Positions 38,214 to 47,356 of a stretch of 64,000 nucleotides of DNA are shown piece after piece. The DNA comes from Carnobacterium gallinarum DSM 4847. Lineage in GTDB: Bacteria; Bacillota; Bacilli; Lactobacillales; Carnobacteriaceae. The notes under the pieces were generated by a model. It was not told the DNA's origin. It did not search any database and saw only the letters and a program-made list of their open reading frames with translations. The stretch spans positions 1,116,001 to 1,180,000 of the forward strand of contig NZ_JQLU01000005.1 in the NCBI RefSeq assembly GCF_000744375.1, in the 5' to 3' direction. Each line of letters opens with the position of its first letter. Within the stretch, counting starts at the first letter, position 1. Both the position numbers and the translations under genes were made by a program.

Positions 38214-39704
38214 TTAAGGTTTTGGAACTGGATAAGTAGTTATTAAATTTCCAGATCGGTCAGTGATTATTTCAATCCAACTAGTAGGCTTCCCACCAAA
38301 TTTTAAAGCTGTATTTCCAATTACTTCACCTGTATCAACAATTCTTTTATATTGTCCTCCAGACATATCTATCACGGTCACTTCAACAGTATTAGGAGAC
38401 TGTAAAACCTGTTTTAATTTATCAGTAGTTATTGAAAAAATAGAACGACTATTTGCAAGAGGTCTATTAAAGTGACCATCATATACATGTTCAAATCCCG
38501 CTGATACTGGTTTTCCTGTCGAAGGTCTTTTTGGAGTAAATCTAGTCCTCCCATTTGCAACATTAATTCTAGACTGCACAACTCCAACATTATGTTTTGG
38601 AACATCAGCCCCACCAACTTCTTTACTCCCACTCCCCACAGCCAACCGATACGACGCATAACTAAATCCCAACACTTGTAAAGCCTGCGCCAATTCCGCT
38701 TCCGTTGCCCATGTATGCATGTCCTCTACAACTTGCGAGCTACTGACAAGTCCACCCAGAAACCCAGAATAACGATCCCCAGTTTCAAGATTCACTCCAT
38801 CCCGAAAACCAGCCTTCATTTTTTTATCCCATTCGTTCAACGAGATAAATTCAAACATATCCGGATCTAAATGATGCCCTGCTCGCTTTAAGTATTGATA
38901 CAGCGCTGGATTCTTAACGCCTTTGCCATCCTTCACCAACTGCCAAAATACTTGTGGATTGCCTTCGCCATCATAAACTAGTTTAGCATAAACCTCATAC
39001 TCTTCTAACTCTTTTATTTTCTCTTCGTCAATCCCGTTGATCTCATTTTCTCGACTAGTCCATTGCTCGTTGACGGTTAGCGCCCAATCCATCTTGGAAC
39101 GATCCACTGTAAAGGTTTTACTCTCTCCATTCCAAGCCGTTTGGGTCTGTTTCAAGCCTTGCTCAATCAATTGTTGTAACGCGTCCACTTCTGAAAAAAT
39201 CGTCTCAGAATAGGCGTTAAACCGTAGTAATTGATCCAGCTTTTCTTCCAAACTTCGCTTCACATCACTGTACAAATTCAACAGTTGCATATTGGCTTGG
39301 AGCTGGCTATTTTTTAGTATATCTGGCGTATGTACTGATTGTATCAGTTCTCGAATGTCTTCGGCTTGACCTAATAATTGGTTCACTTGCCTGATTTTCT
39401 CTTCCAATTCCGATTGCTTCAAATCCCCACTATCTACTTGATCTTGGTAGTCTTCCGGCAATCGCTTTACTGCTCGCTCCACAGCCTCGGATAATAAAAT
39501 TCCCGCTTGACCTAACGGATATAAGACTAATGAAAAATACTGTTTCGCTGAATCATAGGCTTTTCCTGTCAGAAAAGGGCTATTCAAGGTAAACTCACGA
39601 ATGGCTTTCTGGACATCTTCATAATCCTGTACTTGTTTTTTGCTCATGGCACTCACGCTAACCGCTTGTTTTTTTGAAGCTGAAACGTACATATCACTGC
39701 TCAT
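38214..39704 (-). CDS. LXG-domain polymorphic toxin (type VII secretion substrate)
   Basis: The 496-residue protein starts at ATG after AGGAGG. Residues 1-210 are an LXG domain (SGxAYDSAKxYF-like text at TGKAYDSAKQYFSLVLYPLG, long alpha-helical coiled regions), followed by a linker (about 211-285), the pre-toxin block (about 268-363, YQYLKRAGHHLDPDMFEFIS to YRLAVGSGSK) and a variable tip (about 364-496). The tip reads GFEHVYDGHFNRPLANSRS, then DKLKQVLQSPNTV and GKPTSWIEIITDRSGNLITT; conserved His and PTS residues suggest a BECR-type RNase of the Ntox50 kind, a tentative reading. LXG proteins kill neighbouring cells after type VII export. No type VII genes lie in the window. Confidence 0.85.
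   Translation of the reverse strand: MSSDMYVSASKKQAVSVSAMSKKQVQDYEDVQKAIREFTLNSPFLTGKAYDSAKQYFSLVLYPLGQAGILLSEAVERAVKRLPEDYQDQVDSGDLKQSELEEKIRQVNQLLGQAEDIRELIQSVHTPDILKNSQLQANMQLLNLYSDVKRSLEEKLDQLLRFNAYSETIFSEVDALQQLIEQGLKQTQTAWNGESKTFTVDRSKMDWALTVNEQWTSRENEINGIDEEKIKELEEYEVYAKLVYDGEGNPQVFWQLVKDGKGVKNPALYQYLKRAGHHLDPDMFEFISLNEWDKKMKAGFRDGVNLETGDRYSGFLGGLVSSSQVVEDMHTWATEAELAQALQVLGFSYASYRLAVGSGSKEVGGADVPKHNVGVVQSRINVANGRTRFTPKRPSTGKPVSAGFEHVYDGHFNRPLANSRSIFSITTDKLKQVLQSPNTVEVTVIDMSGGQYKRIVDTGEVIGNTALKFGGKPTSWIEIITDRSGNLITTYPVPKP
38609..38898 (-). repeat. Pre-toxin block, intact copy (also at 36608-36893 and 35233-35496)
   Basis: About 270 bp of near-identical DNA is shared by the three LXG copies. 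The left edges end at the same TATTGA/TACTGA triplet and the right edges lie at the CCACAGCC (GSGSK) junction; sequence outside differs completely in all three. The pattern fits recombination through the shared block. Confidence 0.85.
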
Positions 39705-39861
39705 GACGTTCCTCCTTTTCAGCTAGGATGACTTTTCTTTCATATGTCCCGTCAGCTAATTTGTGTTGAAGTTCCAGTTTTTCACGGGTTAATTCCTTGT
39801 TACTTTCCTTTAAATATATTTGTACATCTCTTGATTCAAGGCGGTCGCTTTTTAGATGTGC
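39694..39861 (-). pseudogene. Start-less remnant of the LXG partner gene
   Basis: A frame of 55 codons without ATG, GTG or TTG start reads AHLKSDRLESRDVQIYLKES, then NKELTREKLELQHKLADGTY to ERHEQ-stop and overlaps the LXG start. The charged helical text and position fit the C terminus of the small alpha-helical partner proteins often encoded before LXG toxins. Upstream it is cut by a TAG. It could be a diverged remnant or a chance frame. Confidence 0.45.
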
Positions 39862-40400
39862 CTATTCAATCACTTTTTATTTTTGGCATAGATTTCTATT
39901 TTTATAATTGTGGTTATTTAAAATTCTAGCATATATTTTCTATAATGAAAACTGAAAAATCATAATGTTATTTTAATTTATATAATTTATTTATTTTTAA
40001 TGAACTAGCCAAATCTCTGATAAGTTTAATCAGAATTCTGCCTAGCTGTCTTTAGTTTTATTACTTATAAATATTGATTTTTGAAATATCAACTTTTACA
40101 TAATCATTATTCACATGTAGATGCTGAAAACCACTTATGATACTTTGATTAGTTAGATTGCTTTTTCTGTTGGCCATCAATTAAAGTATTTTTTCATAAG
40201 TATGAATTGTAAAATCGATACATTGCTCTTTTTTCTTTCAAAAATTTTTTTAAATAAATAGTGAAAAGTCTAATGTTTATTCGTATGTTTTTTTATTAAA
40301 AATAACGTAATAGTTTATAAGAAAATCAGTTTATTAAAAAAATGTCAATAAATACACTGAAAATATCTAGTTATTAGAGTTTGAAAATTAAATAAAAAAA
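39862..40400. other. Gap between the LXG locus and the EIIC operon
   Basis: No gene was seen in about 540 bp. The minus strand near 39900-39930 has a weak possible promoter (TTTTCA, 17 bases, TAGAAT) for the LXG gene. The rest is AT-rich. Confidence 0.5.
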
Positions 40401-40403
40401 CGC

Positions 40404-40452
40404 TTGCAAAAAAGTTTTTTTATTGCTAATATCATATTTGAATCGATTCAAA
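40404..40452 (+). promoter_or_regulatory. Promoter and LacI-type operator of the fucosidase operon
   Basis: -35 TTGCAA (40404-40409) and -10 TAATAT (40427-40432) are 17 bases apart. The perfect palindrome TTTGAATCGATTCAAA (40437-40452) covers the expected transcription start. The LacI-family gene two positions downstream is the obvious binder. A partial cre (AAACGCTTGCA) overlaps the -35. Confidence 0.82.
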
Positions 40453-40483
40453 AACATGATATTATGAAGAAAGAAGGAAAAAA

Positions 40484-41812
40484 ATGTCAGTCACAGATAA
40501 GATATCAAACCTAATAATGCCAGTTGCGACTAAGATGGCCAACCAACGTCATCTAGTTGCTATGCGAGACAGCTTTATTGATATTATGCCAATTATTATG
40601 GCAAATTCATTGTTTACTTTGTTCAATGCTCTTATATTTTCTAATGCAACGATTAATCAGTATGTTGATTTATCGTCGTTATCAGATCTTGCTTTAATGG
40701 TCAATAATGGAACAATGGGGATTATGACTATCTTTATTACATTTTTAATTGGTTACCGGTTAGCAAAACACTATATTAGTAATGGGATTATCGAGAAGAA
40801 GAATTTAAGTGAGCTGCATGCAGGTATTTTAAGTCTAGCACTTGCATTAATTATGTTTCCATTGTTTAATCAAGTTACACCTGTAGGAACAACTGAAGCA
40901 GTTGATGTTTCTGGAGTGTATTTACAGTCTTTAACCTCATCTGGTGGACTGTTTGTTGGGATTTTAGCAGCACTGTTAGGGACAGAATTGTTAGTAAAAT
41001 TATCAAAAAGTAAAAAATTACGTATTAAGATGCCAGATGGTGTGCCTCCTGCAGTTGCCGGATCATTTAATTCTTTGATTCCAGAGTGTTTAGTGATTAT
41101 TATTTTCGCAGTGGGGACATTTGCAATTGTTAAAGGAACAGGTTTGACAGTTCCAGATATTATTCAAACAATTATTTCAACGCCGCTACAATATGCAATG
41201 GAAAGTCCGTTTGGGCTGTTTGTTGTTCAATTATTTACACAAGTTTTTTGGTTCTTTGGATTACATGGTCAAAATATTGTATCATCCGTTACATCGCCAC
41301 CAATGTTAACGGCTATTCAACAAAATATTGATGCATTTAATGCAGGGCAGGCCATTCCGAATATTGTAACAAATCCTTGGATTGGAATGTATACCTTATT
41401 TGGAGGAACCGGAGCGATTCTACCTTTACTAATTGCTATTTTTGTAGCATCAAAACGTAAGGATTATCAAGATGTTGCCAAAATAAGTTTAGTTCCAAGT
41501 CTTTTTAATATTTCAGAACCAGTTATGTTTGGGATTCCAGTTGTGATGAATCCATTCTTAATGGTTCCTTTTATATGCGTACCACTGATAAATTTAGCGA
41601 TTGCCTATCCTTTGACAGCATTAGGATTAGTTGCTAAAAGTGTCGTTATTCCTCCGTGGATATTGCCGCCTATTTTAACGGCTTGGGTAACTACTGCTGG
41701 CGATATTCCTGCAACATTATTATCTCTTGCATTATTTATTTTAGATATTTTCTTATATTTGCCATTTGTTATTTTAAGTAATAAAGCGATGAAAAACAAT
41801 ACTACAGACTAA
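40484..41812 (+). CDS. PTS sugar transporter subunit IIC (lactose/cellobiose family)
   Basis: The 442-residue membrane protein starts MSVTDKISNLIMPVATKMAN after GAAGGA, with about ten hydrophobic segments, FFGLHGQNIVSSV near residue 258, NEP-like FNISEPVMFGIPVVMNPF (about 346-363) as in cellobiose/lichenan/lactose IIC proteins. It would translocate and phosphorylate a beta- or fucosyl-linked oligosaccharide using IIA/IIB partners, none of which lie in this window, so they must be encoded elsewhere. Operon partners are a LacI regulator and two glycosidases. Confidence 0.9.
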   Translation: MSVTDKISNLIMPVATKMANQRHLVAMRDSFIDIMPIIMANSLFTLFNALIFSNATINQYVDLSSLSDLALMVNNGTMGIMTIFITFLIGYRLAKHYISNGIIEKKNLSELHAGILSLALALIMFPLFNQVTPVGTTEAVDVSGVYLQSLTSSGGLFVGILAALLGTELLVKLSKSKKLRIKMPDGVPPAVAGSFNSLIPECLVIIIFAVGTFAIVKGTGLTVPDIIQTIISTPLQYAMESPFGLFVVQLFTQVFWFFGLHGQNIVSSVTSPPMLTAIQQNIDAFNAGQAIPNIVTNPWIGMYTLFGGTGAILPLLIAIFVASKRKDYQDVAKISLVPSLFNISEPVMFGIPVVMNPFLMVPFICVPLINLAIAYPLTALGLVAKSVVIPPWILPPILTAWVTTAGDIPATLLSLALFILDIFLYLPFVILSNKAMKNNTTD

Positions 41813-41852
41813 GGTTAAAAATAAATCAAGATAAAAAGAAAGAAGGGAATTT

Positions 41853-42869
41853 ATGGCTACAATTCAAGAAGTTGCGAACCACGCAGGAGTTTCAGTAGGA
41901 AGTGTGTCTAGATATTTAAATGGTTATCAGTTAAAACCGGCAAATATGAAAAAAATTGAAGAATCTATTGAAGCGTTGGAATATAAGGGAAACCCATTGG
42001 CAAAAGCACTTAAAAGTAATCAAACGTTGTCTATTGGTTTATTGATGAATAATATGCAGAGTAATTTTTCAGCCTCAATGGTTGCTCAAATTGAAGATGA
42101 GTTAGAACGTTTTGGTTATAGTATTTTATTAAGTGGTTTCCGTAATGATTATAGTCAAGTTGAACGAAAGCTTGATTTCCTTCTTTCAAGAAAAATTGAT
42201 GGTTTAATTATTTTTGAAGCGGAGCAGGATTGGGAAGCTGTACAACAACTAAAAAATGTTGATATTCCCGTAATCTCAGTGAATACACCCATGGAATTTG
42301 ATATGGTTGATTCAATTGTTGTAAATAACAAACAAAGTACAAAAGAAGTAATCGAAAAAATGTTACAGTTTGGACATGAAAAAATCGGCATAATCGCGGC
42401 ACCACAGACAGATTATGTTGCACGAGAACGTTTAGATGGGGTATTAGAAGCTTTTGCTGAAAATAATTATCCTATCGAAGATGCTGTAATTTACTATGGT
42501 GATTACTCAAAACAAAGTGGTTATACAGGAATGAAGCATCTTTTGAAAAATGAAGAGATAACAGCGGTATTCGTCTGTAATTACAATATGTCTTTAGGAG
42601 CATTACAAGAAATTTATGAGCAACAACTTAAAATTGGTGAGGATATTTCTTTTGCTAGCTATGATTATTTTGATGCTAGTGATATTTTCAATCCAAAATT
42701 AACAGTTATTCGTCAGCCAGTAAAGGAAATTGGAACATTAGCAGCTAATCGTATGATGGAAAAAATTCGCAATCATGGGCAGTTACAAGGCGATATTTTT
42801 GTTGTTCCTAATGATATTTTATGGCGTGATTCAGTTAAGGAAAGGAATAATAAAAATGGTGAAGATTAG
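41853..42869 (+). CDS. LacI-family transcriptional regulator
   Basis: The 338-residue repressor starts MATIQEVANHAGVSVGSVSR, with HTH (residues 3-24), hinge helix near KGNPLAKALKSN, and a periplasmic-binding-like sensor domain (about 60-330) including GLIIFEAEQDWEAVQQL and DDILWRDS-type ending. The start is after GAAGGG. It lies inside the operon it should control and overlaps the fucosidase gene by 14 bases. The palindrome at the operon promoter is its probable operator. The effector is unknown. Confidence 0.9.
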   Translation: MATIQEVANHAGVSVGSVSRYLNGYQLKPANMKKIEESIEALEYKGNPLAKALKSNQTLSIGLLMNNMQSNFSASMVAQIEDELERFGYSILLSGFRNDYSQVERKLDFLLSRKIDGLIIFEAEQDWEAVQQLKNVDIPVISVNTPMEFDMVDSIVVNNKQSTKEVIEKMLQFGHEKIGIIAAPQTDYVARERLDGVLEAFAENNYPIEDAVIYYGDYSKQSGYTGMKHLLKNEEITAVFVCNYNMSLGALQEIYEQQLKIGEDISFASYDYFDASDIFNPKLTVIRQPVKEIGTLAANRMMEKIRNHGQLQGDIFVVPNDILWRDSVKERNNKNGED

Positions 42870-44181
42870 AGAAGATATTGAAGAGAATCTGGATTCTCAA
42901 CAAGAAGCGTATGGAGAACTTTCAGAAGGTATCCAGCAAAAATTAGAATGGTTCAAAGATCAAAAAATTGGTGTGATTTTTCATTGGGGACTTTATTCTG
43001 AAGCAGGAATTGTCGAGTCATGGCAGCTATCAGAAGAAGATGAATGGGCAAGGAAGAAAGGTGCTTGGCGTGGAGATATTGATCAATTGCGAAATGACTA
43101 TTGGGGGTTAAACCAAACGTTTAATCCTATAAATTTTGATCCACAACACTGGGCGGAAAAAGCCAAAGAAGCAGGATTTAAATACATGCTCTTTACAACA
43201 AAGCATCATGATGGATTTAATATGTATGACACTAAGTTTAGTGAGTATAAAATTACCGCTCCTACTAGTAAATTCCATACAAATCAGCAAGCAGATATTT
43301 TACATTATGTAAATGAAGCATTTAGGTCTGTTGGAATTAATACAGGTGCCTATTATTCTAAGGCAGATTGGCATTCACCTGATTATTGGGTACCTGATCA
43401 ACGACCAAAAGGTAGATTTGCCAGCTATGATCCCAAAAAAAATCCAGAAATCTGGAGTCGTTTTGATCGATTTGTTGAAAATCAACTAGTTGAAATTTGT
43501 GAAAACTATGGACCACTAGATATCTTATGGTTAGATGGTGGTTGGGTGAACAGTAGCAATCATGAATTTCTTGATATGGATCGGATTGTTGAAAAGTTGA
43601 GAACCATTCAACCTGATTTATTAATGGTAGATCGTACAATTGGTGGAAAATACGAGGATTATGTTACTCCTGAACGTAAAATCCCTGAAATACCTCCTGT
43701 GAAGGCGTGGGAAAGCAATATTCCACTAGCCAAAAATTGGGGCTACGTACCAAATGACCTATATAAATCATTTGAGGAGATTCTTGAATCTATGATTAAA
43801 ATTGTTTCTTTAGGTGGAAATGTTATTTTAGGTGTTGGGCCAAAACCAGATGGTACTTTACCAGAGGAATCGTTAAAACTAATGAAACAACTAGGGGATT
43901 GGTTAGCTATTTTTGGTGATGGAATTTATGGAACTCGTCCAATTTCAACAGTTAGTTCAGAGGAATGGTATGCTACTCAAAAAGGAAATAAGATCTATGT
44001 TTTTTACAAAACTAAGGATAGTGAGATAAAGATTAATTTGACTCAAATCTCTAAATTCATTCAACGAGTTGTTGATCTTGAGACTGGTGAAGACTGTGTT
44101 TATTTAAATGAATCGATTCAAGTTCCAGTTGGAAAACATATTTTTGGTGGTTTAGTAATTGAATTGGAGGAAACAGTATGA
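42856..44181 (+). CDS. Alpha-L-fucosidase, GH29 family
   Basis: ATG at 42856 follows AAAGGAA, giving 441 residues (MVKIREDIEENLDSQQEAYG...); an earlier ATG at 42775 lies inside lacI and is unlikely. GH29 hallmarks are IGVIFHWGLYSEAG (about 41-54), FTTKHHDGFNMYDTKFSEY (about 114-132), and DILWLDGGW (about 218-226) where the Asp is the expected nucleophile. There is no signal peptide, so it acts on imported (perhaps phosphorylated) substrate in the cytoplasm. It overlaps lacI at the 5' end and the GH1 gene by 4 bases at the 3' end. Confidence 0.88.
   Translation: MVKIREDIEENLDSQQEAYGELSEGIQQKLEWFKDQKIGVIFHWGLYSEAGIVESWQLSEEDEWARKKGAWRGDIDQLRNDYWGLNQTFNPINFDPQHWAEKAKEAGFKYMLFTTKHHDGFNMYDTKFSEYKITAPTSKFHTNQQADILHYVNEAFRSVGINTGAYYSKADWHSPDYWVPDQRPKGRFASYDPKKNPEIWSRFDRFVENQLVEICENYGPLDILWLDGGWVNSSNHEFLDMDRIVEKLRTIQPDLLMVDRTIGGKYEDYVTPERKIPEIPPVKAWESNIPLAKNWGYVPNDLYKSFEEILESMIKIVSLGGNVILGVGPKPDGTLPEESLKLMKQLGDWLAIFGDGIYGTRPISTVSSEEWYATQKGNKIYVFYKTKDSEIKINLTQISKFIQRVVDLETGEDCVYLNESIQVPVGKHIFGGLVIELEETV
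44109..44120. promoter_or_regulatory. Second copy of the LacI-type operator core inside the fucosidase gene
   Basis: TGAATCGATTCA, the 12-bp palindromic core of the operator at 40437-40452, recurs here about 60 bases before the GH1 start. It could be an auxiliary operator or coincidence of the codons for NESIQ. Confidence 0.35.
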
Positions 44182-45560
44182 CTAAGAAGTTTCCAAAAGG
44201 CTTTTTATGGGGAGCTGCATTATCTGCACCACAAACAGAGGGGCATAGTTTAGAACATGGAAAATCACCTTCAACATGGGATTATTGGTTTTCGATTGCA
44301 CCAGAAAAATTTAATCAGAACCAAGGTCCGGAAAACACTTCAAATGTATATGATCTGTATCTTGATGATTGCGCTAAAATGAAAGAGATTGGTTTAAATT
44401 CTATTCGTACGTCGATTGCATGGACTCGCTTGCTACCAGATGGCAAAACAGTCAATCAAGAAGCTGTGAATTTTTATCGTACGTATTTTCAAGAGATGCT
44501 GAAGCAAGGTGTGGAGCCTGTCATCAATCTTTTTCATTTTGATATGCCGATGTGGTTAATGGAAAAAGGTGGTTGGGAAACGCGAGAATCAGTCGATGCA
44601 TTCGCTTATTATGCAAAAATTGCTTTTGAATTGTTTGGCGATATAGTGAAAAAATGGACGACCTTTAATGAACCTTTAGTGCATATTGAATGTGGGTATC
44701 TTTATGGTTTTCATTATCCAGCAATCGTTGATTTCAAAAAAGCTGTCCAAGTAGGTTATCATACATTAATGGCCCACACATTGGCAATTAAAGCCTTTCG
44801 TGATGTAAACATGAAGGATGGAACTATTGGGATTATCTTAAATGTCTCTCCTGCTTATGCTAAAAGTGAAGCAGCAGAAGATTTACTAGCAAAAGAAAAT
44901 TCTGATTTATTAACGACTAAAAGTTTTCTTGATCCAGCTGTTCATGGGATTATTCCAGAGAAGTTGATTCAATTGTTAGCTGATAATCATTTGCTACCAG
45001 AAACAGAAGTAGAAGATAAAGAGTTAATAATGGAAAATACAGTTGATTTTATTGGTTTAAATTATTATCAACCACGTAGAGTTCAAGCTGCACCGGCACC
45101 TCAATTTCCAGCAAAAATGCCAGAAGATTTCTATGTTCTTTATGATTGGCCAGATAAAAAAATTAATCCCTATCGTGGTTGGGAAATTTATCCAAATGCT
45201 TTGTATGATGTGGCAATGATGATGAAAAATGAGTATAAAAATCTACCTTGGTATGTTAGTGAAAATGGGATGGGCGTTGCCAACGAAGAGCGTTTTATGG
45301 ATGACCATGGTATGATTCAGGATGATTATCGAATTGAGTTTATGCAAGAGCATCTTGAATTTTTGCACAAAGGAATTGAAGAAGGTAGTAACTGTTTTGG
45401 TTACCATACGTGGACCTTTGTTGATTGTTGGTCTTGGTTGAACGGGTATCGTAATCGATATGGTTTTTATCGTGTTGATTTAGAGGATCGTTTTAAGCGA
45501 ACCATGAAAAAAAGTGGTTTGTGGTATAAAAATGTTTCTGAAAAAAATGAAATTTCTTAA
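44178..45560 (+). CDS. GH1 family beta-glucosidase or 6-phospho-beta-glucosidase
   Basis: The 460-residue enzyme starts MTKKFPKGFLWGAALSAPQT, with acid/base motif TFNEPLVHIE (Glu near 159), nucleophile motif YVSENGMG (Glu near 361) and FVDCWSWLNGYRNRYGFYRV near 415. The usual phosphate-binding Ser-x4-Lys-x-Tyr of phospho-glucosidases appears here as a variant with Arg for Lys, so phospho specificity is uncertain. ATG overlaps the fucosidase stop by four bases, with GAGGAAA upstream. It is the last gene of the operon and is followed by a terminator. Confidence 0.88.
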   Translation: MTKKFPKGFLWGAALSAPQTEGHSLEHGKSPSTWDYWFSIAPEKFNQNQGPENTSNVYDLYLDDCAKMKEIGLNSIRTSIAWTRLLPDGKTVNQEAVNFYRTYFQEMLKQGVEPVINLFHFDMPMWLMEKGGWETRESVDAFAYYAKIAFELFGDIVKKWTTFNEPLVHIECGYLYGFHYPAIVDFKKAVQVGYHTLMAHTLAIKAFRDVNMKDGTIGIILNVSPAYAKSEAAEDLLAKENSDLLTTKSFLDPAVHGIIPEKLIQLLADNHLLPETEVEDKELIMENTVDFIGLNYYQPRRVQAAPAPQFPAKMPEDFYVLYDWPDKKINPYRGWEIYPNALYDVAMMMKNEYKNLPWYVSENGMGVANEERFMDDHGMIQDDYRIEFMQEHLEFLHKGIEEGSNCFGYHTWTFVDCWSWLNGYRNRYGFYRVDLEDRFKRTMKKSGLWYKNVSEKNEIS

Positions 45561-45566
45561 TTTAAT

Positions 45567-45608
45567 TGAAAAGTTTGGATTAGTTAATTTAGCTAATTCA
45601 AACTTTTT
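45567..45608 (+). terminator. Terminator of the fucosidase operon
   Basis: AAAAGTTTGGATTAG and CTAATTCAAACTTTT form a strong stem with a T-tail. Confidence 0.88.
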
Positions 45609-45661
45609 TCTATATTTATTGAGAAAATAAATTGATTTATTTCGCTATGAAGTCCTCATAT

Positions 45662-45690
45662 TTGACGGAAGCTGTTTTTATACTTAGAAT
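45662..45690 (+). promoter_or_regulatory. dha operon promoter
   Basis: -35 TTGACG and -10 TAGAAT are 17 bases apart and about 80 bases upstream of dhaK. Confidence 0.7.
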
Positions 45691-45769
45691 GTAAGCGTGG
45701 ACATTTATCGGTTTTTGTCTGTTAACATAGTTTTCAAGAAAAGCACTATAAAGAAAGGTGGAATCGTAG

Positions 45770-46759
45770 ATGAAAAAAATTATGAATCACCCAGAGGCTG
45801 TCGTTGATGAGATGTTAGAAGGTTTGGTCTATGCTCACGATGATTTAGTGGAACGTTTACCTGAAACTGGAGTTATTGTAAGGAAACAAAAATCGAAAAA
45901 TAAAGTGGGACTAGTAAGTGGTGGTGGTAGCGGACATGAACCGACTCATGCTGGCTTTGTTGGCGAAGGAATGCTTTCAGCAGCAGTCTGTGGTCCTGTA
46001 TTTACGTCACCAACTCCAGATCAAATCTTAGCAGCTATTCAAGCAGTAGATGAAGGTGCTGGTGTTTTTTTAATTATTAAAAATTATTCAGGAGATGTTA
46101 TGAATTTTGATATGGCCAAAGAATTGGCTGAGTTAGATGATATTGAGGTTGATTTTATTGTAGTAGATGATGATATTGCAGTGGAAGACAGTACTTATAC
46201 TGCAGGAAAACGTGGTGTAGCAGGAACGATTTTAGTGCATAAAATATTAGGTGCTGCCGCAGACAAAGGAGCAAATCTTGAAGAAATTAAGGCTTTAGCA
46301 GATAAAATTGTACCTAATATTAAAACATTGGGTGTGGCTTTATCTGGCGCAACGGCTCCCGAGGTAGGAAAACCAGGATTTACTTTGGCAGATGATGAGA
46401 TTGAATTTGGTGTGGGAATTCATGGCGAACCGGGTTATCGTCGTGAAAAGATAGCTCCTTCTAAGGATTTGGCGAAAGAGATTGTATCTAAGTTAAAAGC
46501 TGCGTTTAATTGGCAATCTGGGGAACATTATGGGTTATTGGTAAATGGCTTAGGTAGCACACCTTTGATGGAGCAATATATTTTTACGAATGACGTGAAA
46601 GAGTTACTAGCAGCAGACGGTTTAGTCATTGATTTCAAAAAAGTTGGGGATTACATGACAGCGATTGATATGGCAGGACTTTCGTTAACGTTAATCAAAT
46701 TAGAAGAACCGATTTGGTTAGATAATTTGCATTATGCAACAAATACAATATCTTGGTAG
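45770..46759 (+). CDS. dhaK: Dihydroxyacetone kinase subunit K
   Basis: The 329-residue substrate-binding subunit starts MKKIMNHPEAVVDEMLEGLV, has SGGGSGHEPTHAGFVGEGML (about 49-68) and GVGIHGEPGYRR with the His (about 219) that covalently binds dihydroxyacetone. It accepts phosphate from DhaL to make dihydroxyacetone phosphate. The start is preceded by AAAGG. dhaL follows after 12 bases. Confidence 0.95.
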   Translation: MKKIMNHPEAVVDEMLEGLVYAHDDLVERLPETGVIVRKQKSKNKVGLVSGGGSGHEPTHAGFVGEGMLSAAVCGPVFTSPTPDQILAAIQAVDEGAGVFLIIKNYSGDVMNFDMAKELAELDDIEVDFIVVDDDIAVEDSTYTAGKRGVAGTILVHKILGAAADKGANLEEIKALADKIVPNIKTLGVALSGATAPEVGKPGFTLADDEIEFGVGIHGEPGYRREKIAPSKDLAKEIVSKLKAAFNWQSGEHYGLLVNGLGSTPLMEQYIFTNDVKELLAADGLVIDFKKVGDYMTAIDMAGLSLTLIKLEEPIWLDNLHYATNTISW

Positions 46760-46771
46760 GAGGAAACGCAG

Positions 46772-47356
46772 ATGAATCCAGAAGCAACGAAAAAATGGTT
46801 AATCCTTTTTACAGATAAAATTAACGCAAACAAAGATTATTTAAGTGAGTTAGATAGTGCTATTGGGGACGGGGACCATGGAATGAATATGGCTCGTGGC
46901 ACAACAGCAGTTAAGGAAGCCTTGGAAGAGAAAAATCCTGAAACTCTAGTGGATATCTTTAAACTAGTGGGAATGACTTTAGTAAGTAAAGTTGGTGGTG
47001 CGTCAGGTCCGCTTTATGGATCAGCCTTTATTAGTATGGCGAAGGCAGCAGGAACCTCCGATGATCTAGGGATTATTTTACAAGCTGGATTAGATGGAAT
47101 TGAAAAACGTGGGAAAGCGACAGCTGGTGAAAAAACGATGATTGATACGTGGGTACCAGTAATTGAAGCAGTAAAAGAGAAACAATTAACCAAGGAAGCC
47201 GTTGAAGTTGCTGTAAATCATACAAAAGAAATGAAGGCAACAAAGGGGCGTGCATCCTATCTTGGCGATCGTTCAATTGGACATCTAGATCCAGGTGCGG
47301 TTTCTAGTGGGTATTTATTTGAAACTATGATTGAGGCAGGTGTTGAAAATGAGTAA
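46772..47356 (+). CDS. dhaL: Dihydroxyacetone kinase subunit L
   Basis: The 194-residue ADP-binding subunit has the Mg-binding GDGDHGMNMARG (about 30-41) and GGASGPLYGSAF (about 75-86), with ATGEKTMIDTW-like AGEKTMIDTWVP. It keeps ADP as a cofactor phosphorylated by DhaM. Ribosome binding site is GGAGGAAA. It overlaps dhaM by eight bases. Confidence 0.95.
   Translation: MNPEATKKWLILFTDKINANKDYLSELDSAIGDGDHGMNMARGTTAVKEALEEKNPETLVDIFKLVGMTLVSKVGGASGPLYGSAFISMAKAAGTSDDLGIILQAGLDGIEKRGKATAGEKTMIDTWVPVIEAVKEKQLTKEAVEVAVNHTKEMKATKGRASYLGDRSIGHLDPGAVSSGYLFETMIEAGVENE

Noticed and set aside
35163-39960. CRISPR array or prophage in the accessory region right of jag
   Set aside because: The repeats are three protein-coding blocks of about 270 bp, not short spaced repeats, and no phage genes are present.
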